Part shown: positions 42,288-51,962 of the stretch, one piece after another
Position numbering within the stretch: the first letter of the stretch is position 1
Layout: the number at the start of each line of letters is the position of its first letter
NCBI GenBank assembly: GCA_000341795.1
Contig: AODO01000063.1
Location: forward strand, 59,940 to 123,939
Direction: 5' to 3'
Length of the DNA: 64,000 nucleotides
From: Rhodococcus triatomae BKS 15-14
GTDB taxonomy: Bacteria > Actinomycetota > Actinomycetes > Mycobacteriales > Mycobacteriaceae
Notes under the pieces: generated by a model
The model's database searches: none
What the model was told of the DNA's origin: nothing
What the model saw: only the letters and a program-made list of their open reading frames with translations
Position numbers and translations under genes: made by a program

Positions 42288-44042
42288 TCACCGGCCCGGC
42301 CGGTCGCCTGCCCGCAGGAACCGCCCGGTGCGGCGTGTGCCGAGGACGGAATCGGCGCGGCCGTCGCCGAACACGTACTCGCCACCGATCACCACGGCCC
42401 GTACCGCGTCGTCGTTGCGGTTCACCATCCGCGAGAGGTTGTCGAACTCGGGCATCGGACACTCGGTGTACGCGTCGAGGCTGTCGTCGAGGTGGGCGGG
42501 ATCGATCACCACCAGGTCGGCGCGATCACCCTCGCGCAGATGCCCGGCGTCGATGCCGTACCAGTCGGCCAGTTCACCGGTCAGCCGGTGCACCGCGTGC
42601 TCCAACGTCACCGACGGCCGCCCCGCCCGCTCGGAGTCGTGGACGCGACGCAGGAACCGGAGTCCGAAGTTGTAGAACGCCATGTTCCGCAGGTGCGCTC
42701 CGGCGTCCGAGAATCCCAGCTGCACACCGGGAGTCCGTGCGAGCATGTCGAGGATCTCGGGCCGGTGACCGGAGATCGTCGTCCGCCAGCGCACCGCCGT
42801 CCCGTGTTCGACGACCAGGTCGAGGAATGCGTCGACCGGATGCACACCGCCCCGTTCGACACCGACCTGCCCGAACGTCTTGCCGATCACCGATTCGTCG
42901 GGACAGGCCACGATCTCGGCGTCGAAGAAGTCGCGGTGCCAGACCTTGATCCCGAACTTCTGGTCGTAGTCCTTGCGGAACCGACGTCGGTACTCCTCGT
43001 CCCGCAACAGACTGTTGCGGTCGACCTCGTCGGACAGGTGCAGTGCCGCGGCTCCGGAGCCGAATTCCTCGAACACCACGAGGTCGATGCCGTCCGCGTA
43101 CACCTCGAACGGCACCGGCAGATGCTGCCAGCGCAGGTCGCCGCGAAGCCTGCCCACCAGCGCCGCGATCGGCCCGAGGATTCGGATGGTGTACGGATTG
43201 GACTTGATGTCGGCCGCCGACAGCAGACTGGTCCTGAGTGTCGGCCGACCCAGACCCACACTGCCCAGAATGAGACTCGCGAGGCTCACGGGGCTTGTCA
43301 GATCGGGTCCGGCCTGCAACGCCCGCCCACGACGACGCAGAATGTCGTTGAGCCGCTTACGTTCCCGCGACCTGGCGTAGGTGGACGGGAGGGTGCGGGA
43401 CCGGCAGGTGTCGCCGTCGAGTTTGTCGAACAACAGCTGCTGCGTCGACATCCCGACGAATCCGGCGTCCAGGGCCTCGGTCAGCATCGCTTCCATGTTC
43501 GCGAGCTCGAAGTCGCTGGGGCGCACGTCTTTCCGGGTGGCCCGATTGAGGCCCATCTGCGCGGCCCGCATGTCGGAGTGGCCGATGAAGGCCGCGACGT
43601 TCGGACCGAGGGGAAGCGCCTCGAGCGCGTTGACGTAGTCACGCGCGGACATCCACGTCTTCGCCTTCTCCAGGGCACCGACGACGTGCTTCCTCGGGAT
43701 CGCCTCGACCCTCGCGAACAGGTCGCCTGCGTCGGACGCGCCGGCGTGCACCGTCGACAGCGAGCACGACCCGACGAACACCGACGTGACCCCGTGCCGC
43801 ACCGACTCCGACAGCGACGGGGACTCCAGGATCTCGACGTCGTAGTGGGTGTGGATGTCGATCAGTCCCGGCAGTACCCACTGGCCGGCCGCGTCGATCA
43901 CGCGGGGGCACCCGTCCTCGTCGAGGGGCACCGCCGACACGGCGGCCACCACGCCGTCGCGGATGCCGAGGTGCCTGGTCGAGGAGGGCGAACCGGCGCC
44001 GTCGAACCACCGGCCGTTCTTGACGATGACGTCGTAACCCAT
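42288..44042 (-). CDS. Amidohydrolase, N-acyl-D-amino-acid deacylase family
   Basis: The 584-residue enzyme has the amidohydrolase 3 pattern. N-terminal DVIVKNGRWFDGAGSP; the metal motif LPGLIDIHTHYDVEI (HxH near residue 64); the GHSDMR segment; and C-terminal GFSDAGAHLRNMAFYNFG followed by DRADLVVIDPAHLDDS. A Lys or Cys bridging the metals is not pinned down here. It should hydrolyse an acyl-amide, possibly of a D-amino acid or a lipid conjugate. Its stop lies 290 nt from the start of the mce operon, same strand. Confidence 0.85.
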   Translation of the reverse strand: MGYDVIVKNGRWFDGAGSPSSTRHLGIRDGVVAAVSAVPLDEDGCPRVIDAAGQWVLPGLIDIHTHYDVEILESPSLSESVRHGVTSVFVGSCSLSTVHAGASDAGDLFARVEAIPRKHVVGALEKAKTWMSARDYVNALEALPLGPNVAAFIGHSDMRAAQMGLNRATRKDVRPSDFELANMEAMLTEALDAGFVGMSTQQLLFDKLDGDTCRSRTLPSTYARSRERKRLNDILRRRGRALQAGPDLTSPVSLASLILGSVGLGRPTLRTSLLSAADIKSNPYTIRILGPIAALVGRLRGDLRWQHLPVPFEVYADGIDLVVFEEFGSGAAALHLSDEVDRNSLLRDEEYRRRFRKDYDQKFGIKVWHRDFFDAEIVACPDESVIGKTFGQVGVERGGVHPVDAFLDLVVEHGTAVRWRTTISGHRPEILDMLARTPGVQLGFSDAGAHLRNMAFYNFGLRFLRRVHDSERAGRPSVTLEHAVHRLTGELADWYGIDAGHLREGDRADLVVIDPAHLDDSLDAYTECPMPEFDNLSRMVNRNDDAVRAVVIGGEYVFGDGRADSVLGTRRTGRFLRAGDRPGR

Positions 44043-44165
44043 CTCACCGCTCCGTTCCCCGTCGGTCGCGTCTCGTGGCGATCGGCTCCCGGCATTATCC
44101 GCCCGTTCGGGAGGCCGGGTCCGCGATTTCGGGGAATCGGGCGAATCCGGCGGCGCCGCGCCGGC

Positions 44166-45407
44166 TCAGCCCCGCGAGCCGAACCCGCGGAGCAGCGCGG
44201 CCGAGGCGGCCAGGACGACGATGACGGCGCCGTAGCCGTACGCCGTGGCGGCCAGCCCGAGATGCGGGACGAGCAGCCCGGCGACGACGGCGGGCACACC
44301 GAAAGCGACGTAGCTGACCACGAACACGGCGGCGAACACCTCGGCGCGGTCCTCGGGGCGGGTCAGCGGCGTGATCGAGCGCAGTACCCCGAAGAACGCC
44401 GTACCGAATCCCGAGCCGGCCACCATCACCGCGAGGTAGTAGAGGGGTAACGAACCGAGCGCGAGCGCCCCGAGCGTCGCCGTGGTCCCGACGGCGAGGG
44501 CGGTCGTCCCGAACAACGTGGTCGTGCGTGCGCTGCGGTCGCGGATCAGGTAGGCGGCGAGCGCGCCGGTGCCGGCGAGCAGCGTCACGACGAGCCCCTG
44601 CGACAGGTGTGAGCTCCCGTGCAGTTCCGTCGCGACGATCGCGGGTCCGAGGGACAGGTACAGGCCACCGGTCGCCCAGCCCGCGAAGACGGCGGGCGCG
44701 CTGCGGACGAACACGGCGCGAACGTCGCGCGGCAGGGCCACTCGGGGACGCAGCGAGGCCAGTAGCCCCTCGTGCCGGGGAGACGTCTCGGGCACCGTCC
44801 ACACCGCCGCGGCCAGCACCAGGTACGCGACCGTCAGCGTGCCGAACACCGCTCCGGAGGCGGAGTGCCCGGACAGGTCGAGGACCGTGCCCGACACGAG
44901 GGCGCCGGTGGCCAGGCCGACCATCGGCGTCACGGCGTTCCAGACCGCCGCGGATCCCGGCCGGTCGCGGGGCTCGAGGTCGACGACGGCCGCCGAGAGC
45001 GCGGAGAGCAGCAGTCCGCTGGCGACGCCCTGGAGCACGCGGGCGGCGACGAATCCGCCGACGGCGCCGGCGTGCCAGAACAGCACGACGCTGAGCGCGA
45101 GGATCACGAATCCTGCGGAGATCGCGGGGCGCCGACCGAGGTGGTCGGAGACCGAGCCGATCACGAGGAGGGTGGCGAGCAGGGCGATCGCGTACACCGC
45201 GAAGACCACGGTCGTGGTGACGGGTGTGAATCCGAGCTCGGCCTGGATGACCGGATAGAACGGGGAGGGCGCGCTGGCACCGGCCATCATCGCGGTGGCC
45301 GCGACGAGCATCAGACGGAATCCGCGCCGACCGGGGCGGCCGAGGTCGAGGGGCGCCCGGGTCGCGAGAATCGGGTCGGCCAAACTGTTCGACTTGTTTG
45401 GAACCAT
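44166..45407 (-). CDS. MFS drug/proton antiporter
   Basis: The 413-residue protein has 12 predicted membrane segments; motif A between TM2 and TM3 is GSVSDHLGRRPAI, and RVLQGVASGLLLSAL is the TM4 segment. It resembles 12-TM multidrug exporters. It diverges from an ArsR gene across an inverted repeat, so efflux is probably induced by the ArsR ligand. The next gene on the other side is an Old Yellow Enzyme. Confidence 0.85.
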   Translation of the reverse strand: MVPNKSNSLADPILATRAPLDLGRPGRRGFRLMLVAATAMMAGASAPSPFYPVIQAELGFTPVTTTVVFAVYAIALLATLLVIGSVSDHLGRRPAISAGFVILALSVVLFWHAGAVGGFVAARVLQGVASGLLLSALSAAVVDLEPRDRPGSAAVWNAVTPMVGLATGALVSGTVLDLSGHSASGAVFGTLTVAYLVLAAAVWTVPETSPRHEGLLASLRPRVALPRDVRAVFVRSAPAVFAGWATGGLYLSLGPAIVATELHGSSHLSQGLVVTLLAGTGALAAYLIRDRSARTTTLFGTTALAVGTTATLGALALGSLPLYYLAVMVAGSGFGTAFFGVLRSITPLTRPEDRAEVFAAVFVVSYVAFGVPAVVAGLLVPHLGLAATAYGYGAVIVVLAASAALLRGFGSRG

Positions 45408-45435
45408 TAGCTCAAGTTACGGTATCGGTCGTGAA

Positions 45436-45455
45436 GGTTCAACTATTCTCGAACC
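45436..45455. promoter_or_regulatory. Operator GGTTC-10-GAACC overlapping the ArsR gene start
   Basis: GGTTC and GAACC arms with a 10-nt AT-rich centre end exactly at the ATG of the ArsR gene (45456), in the 48-nt divergent gap with the MFS gene. A further GGAACC lies at 45400-45405. Confidence 0.5.
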
Positions 45456-45779
45456 ATGCCTGAGATTTCCCAGCTTCCGCACCCGGACCGCGAGGACATC
45501 GAACTCACCGCCGTCCTGTTCGCGCTGAGCGACGAGGCGCGGCTGGCACTGGTGCGACAGCTCGCGGCCGGCCCGCTCGACATGATCGACTGCTCCGCCC
45601 TCGGCGCCGACGTACCCAAGTCGACGAAATCGCACCAGGTGAAGGTGCTCCGGGAAGCGGGTGTGGTCGACAGCGAACTCCGCGGCCGCAACCGCCGGCT
45701 CACGCTGCGCCGCGCGGATCTCGACGACCGTTTCCCCGGCCTGCTCGACGCCGTCCTCGCCACAACCGACCAGCCCTGA
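45456..45779 (+). CDS. ArsR family regulator
   Basis: The 107-residue winged-helix protein reads ELTAVLFALSDEARLALVRQLAAGPLDMIDCSALGADVPKSTKSHQVKVLREAGVVDSELRGRNRRLTLRRADLDDRFPG. Only one Cys is present, so metal sensing is unlikely. No ribosome binding site precedes the ATG, suggesting a leaderless message. It shares its promoter gap with the MFS gene and is followed by an Old Yellow Enzyme gene 36 nt on. Confidence 0.88.
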   Translation: MPEISQLPHPDREDIELTAVLFALSDEARLALVRQLAAGPLDMIDCSALGADVPKSTKSHQVKVLREAGVVDSELRGRNRRLTLRRADLDDRFPGLLDAVLATTDQP

Positions 45780-45815
45780 CCCTCCCCCGCCCGATTACGA
45801 CGTACCGGAGAGAAC

Positions 45816-46967
45816 ATGACCGACCTGCGCAACGAGACCACCGGCGCCGTCCCGACGAGCACCCTGCTCGACGGCACCGACGTCGCACCCCTGCTCGCCC
45901 CGACCACCGTCGCCGGCCTCGACCTGTCGAACCGCTTCGTCATGGCCCCGATGACGCGGAAGTTCTCGCCCGGCAACACCCCCGACGAGGCCGTCGCCGA
46001 GTACTACGCGCGCCGCGCCGCATCGCTCGGCCTGATCGTCACCGAGGGCACCTACGTCGACGAGTTCTCCGCGGGCGCCAGCGGCAAGGTCCCCGTCTTC
46101 TACGGCGACGACGCGCTCGCCGGCTGGCGGCGGGTCGTCGAGGCCGTGCACGCGGAGGGCGGACGGATCGTGCCGCAGCTGTGGCATCTCGGCGTCACCC
46201 GGATCGCGGGCGCAGGCCCTAACCACGACGCCCCGGTGATCAGCCCGTCCGGGATCGGGCTCGGCGGCGAGCCGGCCGGCGAGGCCGCCACCGACTCCAC
46301 GATCGACGGCATCGTCGACGCGTTCGCGCGCGCCGCGGTGGACGCGAAGGAGATCGGCTTCGACGGCATCGAGCTGCACGGCGCGCACGGCTATCTGCTC
46401 GACCAGTTCACCTGGGCGCGCACGAACCGGCGCACCGACTCCTACGGCGGATCGATCGCGAACCGGATGCGTCTCGGCGCGGAGATCGTCACCGAGATCC
46501 GGCGGCGAGTCGGTGCCGACTTCCCCATCCTCTACCGGTTCTCGCAGTGGAAGGGCGGTCATTACGACGCCCGGATCGCGGAGAACCCGGCCGAGCTGGA
46601 GCAGATCCTCGCCCCGCTCGTCGACGCGGGCGTCTCGGTCCTGCACGTGTCCACGCGACGCTACTGGCTGCCCGAGTTCGACGACTCCGACCGCACCCTG
46701 GCCGGCTGGACGAAGCACCTGACCGGGCTGCCGGTCATCGCGCTCGGCTCGGTCGGCGTGTCGGCGCCGTTCCTCGGCGACGCCGCCGAGGGGCAGGCGT
46801 CCCTCTCCCTGGCGCCCCTGCTCGACCTCTACGAGCGCGGCGAGTTCGATCTCGTCGGACTGGGCCGCGCCGTCCTCGCCGACCCGCACTGGGTCAGCAA
46901 GGTGGCGGCGGGCGATCTCGACGCGATCCGGCCGTACAGCAAGGACCTGGAGTCGGCCCTCTTCTGA
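45816..46967 (+). CDS. Old Yellow Enzyme family NADH:flavin oxidoreductase
   Basis: The 383-residue FMN protein has the OYE barrel: LSNRFVMAPMTRKFS, IVTEGTYVD, IVPQLWHLGVTR, DGIELHGAHGYLLDQFTWARTNRRTDSYGGSIANRMRL, and LVGLGRAVLADPHWVSK at the end. The His-x2-His in HGAHGYLLDQF fits the substrate pair. It reduces activated alkenes or nitro compounds with NAD(P)H. GGAGAG precedes the ATG. The ArsR-OYE-MFS set looks like a detoxification module for electrophiles. Confidence 0.9.
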   Translation: MTDLRNETTGAVPTSTLLDGTDVAPLLAPTTVAGLDLSNRFVMAPMTRKFSPGNTPDEAVAEYYARRAASLGLIVTEGTYVDEFSAGASGKVPVFYGDDALAGWRRVVEAVHAEGGRIVPQLWHLGVTRIAGAGPNHDAPVISPSGIGLGGEPAGEAATDSTIDGIVDAFARAAVDAKEIGFDGIELHGAHGYLLDQFTWARTNRRTDSYGGSIANRMRLGAEIVTEIRRRVGADFPILYRFSQWKGGHYDARIAENPAELEQILAPLVDAGVSVLHVSTRRYWLPEFDDSDRTLAGWTKHLTGLPVIALGSVGVSAPFLGDAAEGQASLSLAPLLDLYERGEFDLVGLGRAVLADPHWVSKVAAGDLDAIRPYSKDLESALF

Positions 46968-47058
46968 CGGACGACGCGCCCACGCTTCCGCACGGCACGC
47001 CCCCCTTCCCGCGGATCGGGGGTGTGCAACGGGCGGGAGTGTGTGCACACTGGGGTAG

Positions 47059-47553
47059 GTGAGCCCCCACGGCACCCTCACCTATCCGGAGGTCGGGCAG
47101 TCGGCAGCGACACTGCCCGCCGGGTACACGCACCTGCACCGAACCCGCGCCATCGGCCACGGACACGACGACTTCGACCGCGCCGCAACGCTGCTCGCCG
47201 GCTGGGAGATGCACCGGCGCGCCGGTCTGCGTGTCGAGTCGTCGGCGGAGGTCGCCGCCGTCGGCGCTCGCGTCACGGTCGGCCTCGGGGTCGGTCCGCT
47301 GCGTGTCCACGCACCGTGCGAGGTGGTGTACGTCCTCGACGAGGCGCGCCGCCGCGGCTTCGCCTACGGCACCCTTCCGGGTCATCCCGAGTGCGGCGAG
47401 GAACGCTTCTGCGTCGAACTACAGGACGACGACACCGTGACCTTCACGATCATCGCCTTCTCCCGGCCCGCGAGATGGTGGTCGCGTGCCGCCGGTCCGA
47501 TCGGACGGGCCGTGCAGCGTCGCGTCACGGAGCGGTACCTGCTCACACTCTGA
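47059..47553 (+). CDS. DUF1990 family protein
   Basis: The 164-residue protein has LTYPEVGQSAATLPAGYTHLHRTRAIGHGHDDFDRAATLLAGWEMHRRAGL and AYGTLPGHPECGEERFCVELQDDDTVTFTIIAFSRPARWWSRAAGPIGRAVQRRVTERYL. These define DUF1990, a START-like family of unknown function with isoprenoid- or lipid-binding suggested for relatives. GTG start at 47059. Confidence 0.85.
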   Translation: MSPHGTLTYPEVGQSAATLPAGYTHLHRTRAIGHGHDDFDRAATLLAGWEMHRRAGLRVESSAEVAAVGARVTVGLGVGPLRVHAPCEVVYVLDEARRRGFAYGTLPGHPECGEERFCVELQDDDTVTFTIIAFSRPARWWSRAAGPIGRAVQRRVTERYLLTL

Positions 47554-47559
47554 ATCCCC

Positions 47560-47618
47560 CTCGCACACAGGGTTTCTCCCTCACACCCCGGTTCCCGGCG
47601 AGAAGCACTGTGTGCGAG
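47560..47618. terminator. Hairpin between convergent genes
   Basis: Perfect 11-bp arms CTCGCACACAG/CTGTGTGCGAG with a 37-nt loop, starting 7 nt after the DUF1990 stop and ending 31 nt before the convergent stop at 47649. Confidence 0.6.
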
Positions 47619-47648
47619 CCGGGAGAGGCGGCTGCGCGGTTCCCGACG

Positions 47649-48182
47649 TCAGGGCACGACGACGTCGGTGGACACCGGCAGGCTCGGGCGGTCGGTGCGA
47701 ACGGTGAGCCGCACCCGTCCCGGGCCCGTCTCCACCGGCACCAGCACCGGACGCGTGCTCGTGTTGCTCGCCGGAATGTGCCGGCTGACGGTTCCGCTTC
47801 GACCGGTGTCGGCGTTCTGCCAGTCGACGACCGCGGTCGCGTCACAGGCGAGGGTGGTCGACCCCCACTCACCCAGCGGCGAGAATCCTTGCGAAATGCG
47901 CAGTTCGACGGAGTGTACGGCGCCGGGGGTGTTCGAGTACTCCCAGAGTGGTCCGTCGAACGCGGTCCCGGACACGGCCAGCATGCCGACGCAGATGCCG
48001 TTCCCCAACGTCAGGACCGGGGCCGTCGCGACTTCGGCCATCGCGCACGAACGCGGTCCCACATTCGACCACCCGAGCTGACAGGGCTCGGCCGCGGCGG
48101 CGGTACCCGGCGTCGTCACACACAGTGCAGCACCCAGGAGTCCGGCAGACGCAACCGACGCGATCCGATGTGAAGTTGCCAT
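47649..48182 (-). CDS. Exported protein, paralogue of 16782-17312
   Basis: The 177-residue protein has a signal peptide (RIASVASAGLLGAALCVTTPGTAAAAEP) and cysteines in EPCQLGW, RSCAMAEV, NGICVGM and TLACDAT, suggesting two disulfides. VDWQNADTGRSGTVS matches VDWTNRDTGQSGRSVS of the protein at 16782, so both are one secreted family, probably beta-sandwich. Start at 48182 gives the signal peptide; it diverges from an IclR gene. Confidence 0.7.
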   Translation of the reverse strand: MATSHRIASVASAGLLGAALCVTTPGTAAAAEPCQLGWSNVGPRSCAMAEVATAPVLTLGNGICVGMLAVSGTAFDGPLWEYSNTPGAVHSVELRISQGFSPLGEWGSTTLACDATAVVDWQNADTGRSGTVSRHIPASNTSTRPVLVPVETGPGRVRLTVRTDRPSLPVSTDVVVP

Positions 48183-48274
48183 GTCGCCAGAATGGCACGG
48201 GGGGCACTCCCACGCGGAGAGGCCTGTCCCGACGGCGCGTCCGCGGAGGTGGCACCACTGCGTAGTCTGCATCC

Positions 48275-49030
48275 ATGAACACCGTGCTCGGGAAGGCGAT
48301 GGTGGTGCTGTCCGCCTTCACCGCAGACGACCACGGCGTCGGATTCGCGGAGTTGCAGCGCCGGACGGGTCTGCCGAAGGCGACGCTGCACCGCCTGCTC
48401 ACCGAACTGGTCGAGGTCCGGCTGCTCGACCGCGACGACTCCCGGTACCGCCTCGGCAGGCAGTTGTTCGAACTCGGCATGCGTGCCTCGGTCGAGCGCG
48501 GGCTGATCGAGGTTGCGGTCCCCTTCATGGAGGACCTCTACGAGCGCACCCACGAAACCGTGCACCTCGGGGTCCGCGAGGGCACGGAGGTCGTGTACGT
48601 CACCAAGATCGGCGGGCACCGGCAGGCGAGCTCACCGTCGCGAATCGGCGGACGGATGCCGTTGCACTGCACTGCAATCGGGAAAGCACTGCTCGCCCAC
48701 GCCCCCGACGAGCTGCGCAGCGAGGTGCTCGCCGGTCCGCTCGCCCGCCGCACACCCCGCACGATCACCGCACCCGGGCTCCTCGCGAACCAACTCGACG
48801 CCATCGTCGAGGCCGGGGTGTCGTTCGAGTTCGAGGAGGCCGCGGTCGGCATCGTGTGCGTGGCCGCGCCGGTACTCGACGCCGCCGACCGGCCGATCGC
48901 CGCGATCAGCGCGACGGGACCGATCACCCGGTTCCGACCCCAGGCGCACGCCACGCAGGTCCGGGCCGCCGCAGCAGGGATCTCGGCCACCCTCGCGCGG
49001 CGGTCCCAGCTGGATTCTCACCCACTCTGA
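48275..49030 (+). CDS. IclR family regulator of the aldolase operon (inferred)
   Basis: The 251-residue protein has the IclR helix-turn-helix (VLGKAMVVLSAFTADDHGVGFAELQRRTGLPKATLHRLLTELVEVRLLDR) and the effector domain with LHCTAIGKALLAHA and FEFEEAAVGIVCVAAPVLD. IclR members often control aromatic or steroid catabolic operons. It precedes the hydratase-dehydrogenase-aldolase genes by 137 nt, with a palindrome in between. Confidence 0.9.
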   Translation: MNTVLGKAMVVLSAFTADDHGVGFAELQRRTGLPKATLHRLLTELVEVRLLDRDDSRYRLGRQLFELGMRASVERGLIEVAVPFMEDLYERTHETVHLGVREGTEVVYVTKIGGHRQASSPSRIGGRMPLHCTAIGKALLAHAPDELRSEVLAGPLARRTPRTITAPGLLANQLDAIVEAGVSFEFEEAAVGIVCVAAPVLDAADRPIAAISATGPITRFRPQAHATQVRAAAAGISATLARRSQLDSHPL

Positions 49031-49035
49031 CCAGG

Positions 49036-49058
49036 CGAGTTCCGGTGAACGGAACTCG
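49036..49058. promoter_or_regulatory. IclR-type palindrome before the hydratase gene
   Basis: Arms CGAGTTCC/GGAACTCG around 7 nt; the core TTCCG-5-CGGAA has the spacing seen in many IclR sites. It starts 5 nt after the IclR stop and lies 110 nt before the hydratase start, in the likely promoter region. Confidence 0.6.
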
Positions 49059-49167
49059 ATCCTCGCGTTGCCGCCGGTGCGGCGGGCACAGTCGATCACG
49101 GCACTCGCCCCGCCTCTGGGCCGAGCCACCATCGACTCTGTTCGACACGACGACGAGGAAATTCGAG

Positions 49168-49968
49168 ATGACGCCACTTGACGGCACCGGATCGGTCGCG
49201 GATGCGCTGGCGCGGTTGACCACTGCCGCCGACACCGGCGTGCCGTGCGCGCCGGTCCGGGACGTACTCGGCACCACCGACATCGCCACCGCCTACGCGG
49301 TGCAACAGCAACTGATCGCAGCACGGGTCGACGCGGGCGCCACCGTCGTCGGCCGCAAGATCGGCCTCACCTCGCCCGCTGTGCAGGCCCAGCTCGGCGT
49401 CAACCGGCCCGACTTCGGCGTCCTGCTCGACGACATGGACGTCTCCGCACTTCCCGAGGTTCCCAGCAATCGGCTGCTGCAGCCGAAGGCCGAGGCCGAG
49501 ATCGCGGTCCGCCTCGGCGCCGACCTGATCGACGGCGACCTCGACGACGCGCAGGTCCGCGCCGCCGTCGCCGGTGTCGCCGCCGCACTCGAGATCGTCG
49601 ACTCCCGCGTCCAGAACTGGGACATCCAGATCACCGACACCGTCGCCGACAACGCGTCGTCCGGCCTGTACGTGATCGCCGACAACTGGCTGACCCTCGA
49701 CGAGGTCGAACCCATCGACGTCACCATGCGCATGTACGTCGACGACGAACTGGTCTCCGAGGGCAACGGGGCCGCCTGCCTCGGCGACCCGCTGATCGCA
49801 CTCGGCTGGCTCGCCCGCACCGCTCGCGAGTACGGGCAGCCGCTCCTCGCCGGCCAGGTCGTCCTCACCGGTGCCCTCGGACCCATGGTCCCCAGCCCGC
49901 CCGGCTCGGTCGTCCGCGCCGAACTGTCCACCCTCGGCACCGTCCACGCCACCTTCTCGAAGGACTGA
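49168..49968 (+). CDS. 2-keto-4-pentenoate hydratase (HsaE/MhpD-like)
   Basis: The 266-residue protein has [45 protein letters not shown] and [31 protein letters not shown], the fumarylacetoacetate-hydrolase-fold hydratase pattern with metal ligands (KAEAEIA, EIVDSR). It adds water to 2-hydroxypenta-2,4-dienoate or a longer homologue, giving 4-hydroxy-2-oxo acid. First of a three-gene operon. Confidence 0.9.
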   Translation: MTPLDGTGSVADALARLTTAADTGVPCAPVRDVLGTTDIATAYAVQQQLIAARVDAGATVVGRKIGLTSPAVQAQLGVNRPDFGVLLDDMDVSALPEVPSNRLLQPKAEAEIAVRLGADLIDGDLDDAQVRAAVAGVAAALEIVDSRVQNWDIQITDTVADNASSGLYVIADNWLTLDEVEPIDVTMRMYVDDELVSEGNGAACLGDPLIALGWLARTAREYGQPLLAGQVVLTGALGPMVPSPPGSVVRAELSTLGTVHATFSKD

Positions 49969-49974
49969 CTCCCC

Positions 49975-50925
49975 ATGACAGACAAGCGAACCAAGGTCGC
50001 CATCATCGGCTCCGGAAACATCGGAACCGACCTGATGATCAAGGTGATGAACCACTCCGAGAACCTCGAGATGGGCGCGATGGTCGGCATCGACCCCGCC
50101 TCGGACGGCCTCGCCCGCGCCGCCGCGCTCGGTGTGCCGACCACCTCCGACGGCGTCGAGGGCCTCGTCGCGCTCCCGAACTTCGACGAGATCGAGATCG
50201 TCTTCGACGCGACCTCCGCGAAGGCGCACGTCGTGAACAACGAGCGCCTCGGCGCGCTCGGCAAGCGCCTGATCGATCTCACCCCCGCCGCGATCGGTCC
50301 GTTCGTCGTGCCCGCCGTCAATGCCGACGAGCACCTCGACGCACCGAACGTGAACATGGTGACGTGCGGCGGCCAGGCCACCATCCCGATGGTCGCGGCA
50401 GTCTCCCGCGTCGTCCCGGTCGCGTACGCCGAGATCGTCGCCTCGATCGCGTCGAAGTCGGCCGGCCCCGGCACCCGCGCCAACATCGACGAGTTCACCG
50501 AGACCACCTCGAGCGCGATCGTGTCCGTCGGTGGCGCGAAGCGCGGCAAGGCGATCATCATCCTCAACCCCGCCGAGCCGCCGCTGATGATGCGAGACAC
50601 CGTCTTCTGCCTCGTCGACGCGCCGGACCCGGCCACCCACGACGAGATCCGCCGGTCCGTCGAGAAGATGGTCGGGGACGTCGCGGCATACGTGCCCGGC
50701 TACCGCCTCAAGCAGCAGGTCCAGATCACCGAGATCCCGTTCGATCAGCCGGTCGAGACGCTGCTCGTCGACGACAACCGGCCCACCCACCAGGTCTCGA
50801 TCTTCCTCGAGGTCGAGGGCGCCGGACACTACCTGCCCACCTACGCGGGCAACCTCGACATCATGACCTCCGCCGGCCTCCAGATCGCGGAGCGCATCGC
50901 CCAGAAGAAGGAAGCCACCCGATGA
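49975..50925 (+). CDS. Acylating acetaldehyde/propanal dehydrogenase (HsaG/BphJ-like)
   Basis: The 316-residue protein has the NAD motif [39 protein letters not shown], and the catalytic Cys131 in MVTCGGQAT, the BphJ/MhpF family. It turns the aldehyde released by the aldolase into an acyl-CoA with NAD+ and CoA, and forms a channelling complex with the aldolase. The stop overlaps the aldolase ATG (ATGA). Confidence 0.93.
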   Translation: MTDKRTKVAIIGSGNIGTDLMIKVMNHSENLEMGAMVGIDPASDGLARAAALGVPTTSDGVEGLVALPNFDEIEIVFDATSAKAHVVNNERLGALGKRLIDLTPAAIGPFVVPAVNADEHLDAPNVNMVTCGGQATIPMVAAVSRVVPVAYAEIVASIASKSAGPGTRANIDEFTETTSSAIVSVGGAKRGKAIIILNPAEPPLMMRDTVFCLVDAPDPATHDEIRRSVEKMVGDVAAYVPGYRLKQQVQITEIPFDQPVETLLVDDNRPTHQVSIFLEVEGAGHYLPTYAGNLDIMTSAGLQIAERIAQKKEATR

Positions 50926-51941
50926 GCGCCAACCCCACCGTCTTCGTCCAGGACGTCACCCTCCGCGACGGCATGCACGCGGTTCGCCATCGCATCTCGC
51001 CGGAGGACGTCAAGCGGATCGTCACCGCGCTCGACGCCGCGGGCGTCGACGCCATCGAGGTCGCGCACGGCGACGGCCTCGCGGGCGGATCGGTGAACTA
51101 CGGCCCCGGCTCGAACACCGACTGGGAGTGGATCGAGGCCGCGGCGGACGCCATCCAGAACGCCCGCCTGACCACGCTGCTGCTGCCCGGTGTCGGCACC
51201 ATCGAGGAGCTCAAGCACGCCTACGACCTGGGTGTCCGGTCGGTGCGCATCGCCACCCACTGCACCGAGGCGGACGTGTCCGCTCAGCACATCGAGACCG
51301 CCCGCGAGATCGGCATGGACGTGTCCGGCTTCCTGATGATGAGCCACATGGCTCCGGCGGAGGAGCTGGCCAAGCAGGCGAAGCTGATGGAGTCGTACGG
51401 CGCGCACTGCGTCTACGTCACCGACTCGGGTGGACGCCTCACCCTGAACGGTGTCCGCGACCGCGTGCGCGCGTACCGCGACATCCTGAACGAGGGCACC
51501 GAGATCGGCATCCACGCCCACGAGAACCTCTCGCTGTCGGTGGCCAACTCGGTCGTCGCCGTCGAGGAGGGTGTCTACCGTGTGGACGCCTCGCTCGCCG
51601 GACACGGCGCCGGCGCGGGCAACTGCCCGATCGAGGCGTTCGTGGCGGTGGCGGACCTGTACGAGTGGAAGCACGGCTGTGACGTCTTCGCGCTGCAGGA
51701 CGCCGCCGACGACATCGTCCGCCCGCTGCAGGATCGTCCGGTCCGCGTCGACCGCGAAACCCTGACGCTGGGCTACGCCGGTGTGTACTCCAGCTTCCTG
51801 CGGCACGCGGAGATCCAGTCGGAACGCTACGGCGTCGACGTCCGCACGCTGCTCCTCGAGGCGGGCAAGCGCCGCCTCGTCGGTGGCCAGGAGGACATGC
51901 TCATCGACATCGCGCTCGATCTGCAGTCGAAGTCCGCGTAA
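50922..51941 (+). CDS. 4-hydroxy-2-oxovalerate aldolase (HsaF/BphI-like)
   Basis: The 339-residue DRE-TIM protein begins [20 protein letters not shown] (Arg15, Asp16, His19 as catalytic and metal residues) and has [19 protein letters not shown], and [16 protein letters not shown] with the two metal-binding His. It cleaves 4-hydroxy-2-oxo acids to pyruvate and an aldehyde. With the two genes before it this forms the complete lower meta-cleavage pathway. A hairpin follows the stop. Confidence 0.93.
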   Translation: MSANPTVFVQDVTLRDGMHAVRHRISPEDVKRIVTALDAAGVDAIEVAHGDGLAGGSVNYGPGSNTDWEWIEAAADAIQNARLTTLLLPGVGTIEELKHAYDLGVRSVRIATHCTEADVSAQHIETAREIGMDVSGFLMMSHMAPAEELAKQAKLMESYGAHCVYVTDSGGRLTLNGVRDRVRAYRDILNEGTEIGIHAHENLSLSVANSVVAVEEGVYRVDASLAGHGAGAGNCPIEAFVAVADLYEWKHGCDVFALQDAADDIVRPLQDRPVRVDRETLTLGYAGVYSSFLRHAEIQSERYGVDVRTLLLEAGKRRLVGGQEDMLIDIALDLQSKSA

Positions 51942-51962
51942 CCCTCCACACACGCACCTCGT

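Noticed and set aside
41922..44450. 842-codon plus-strand open frame
   Set aside because: It is antisense to the amidohydrolase and MFS genes, rich in Arg/His/Pro and without domains; GC-rich third positions create such long shadow frames.
45585..45600. ATCGACTGCTC resembling the mce operator
   Set aside because: It is only 11 nt of match and lies inside the ArsR coding sequence (codons for MIDCS), not at a promoter.
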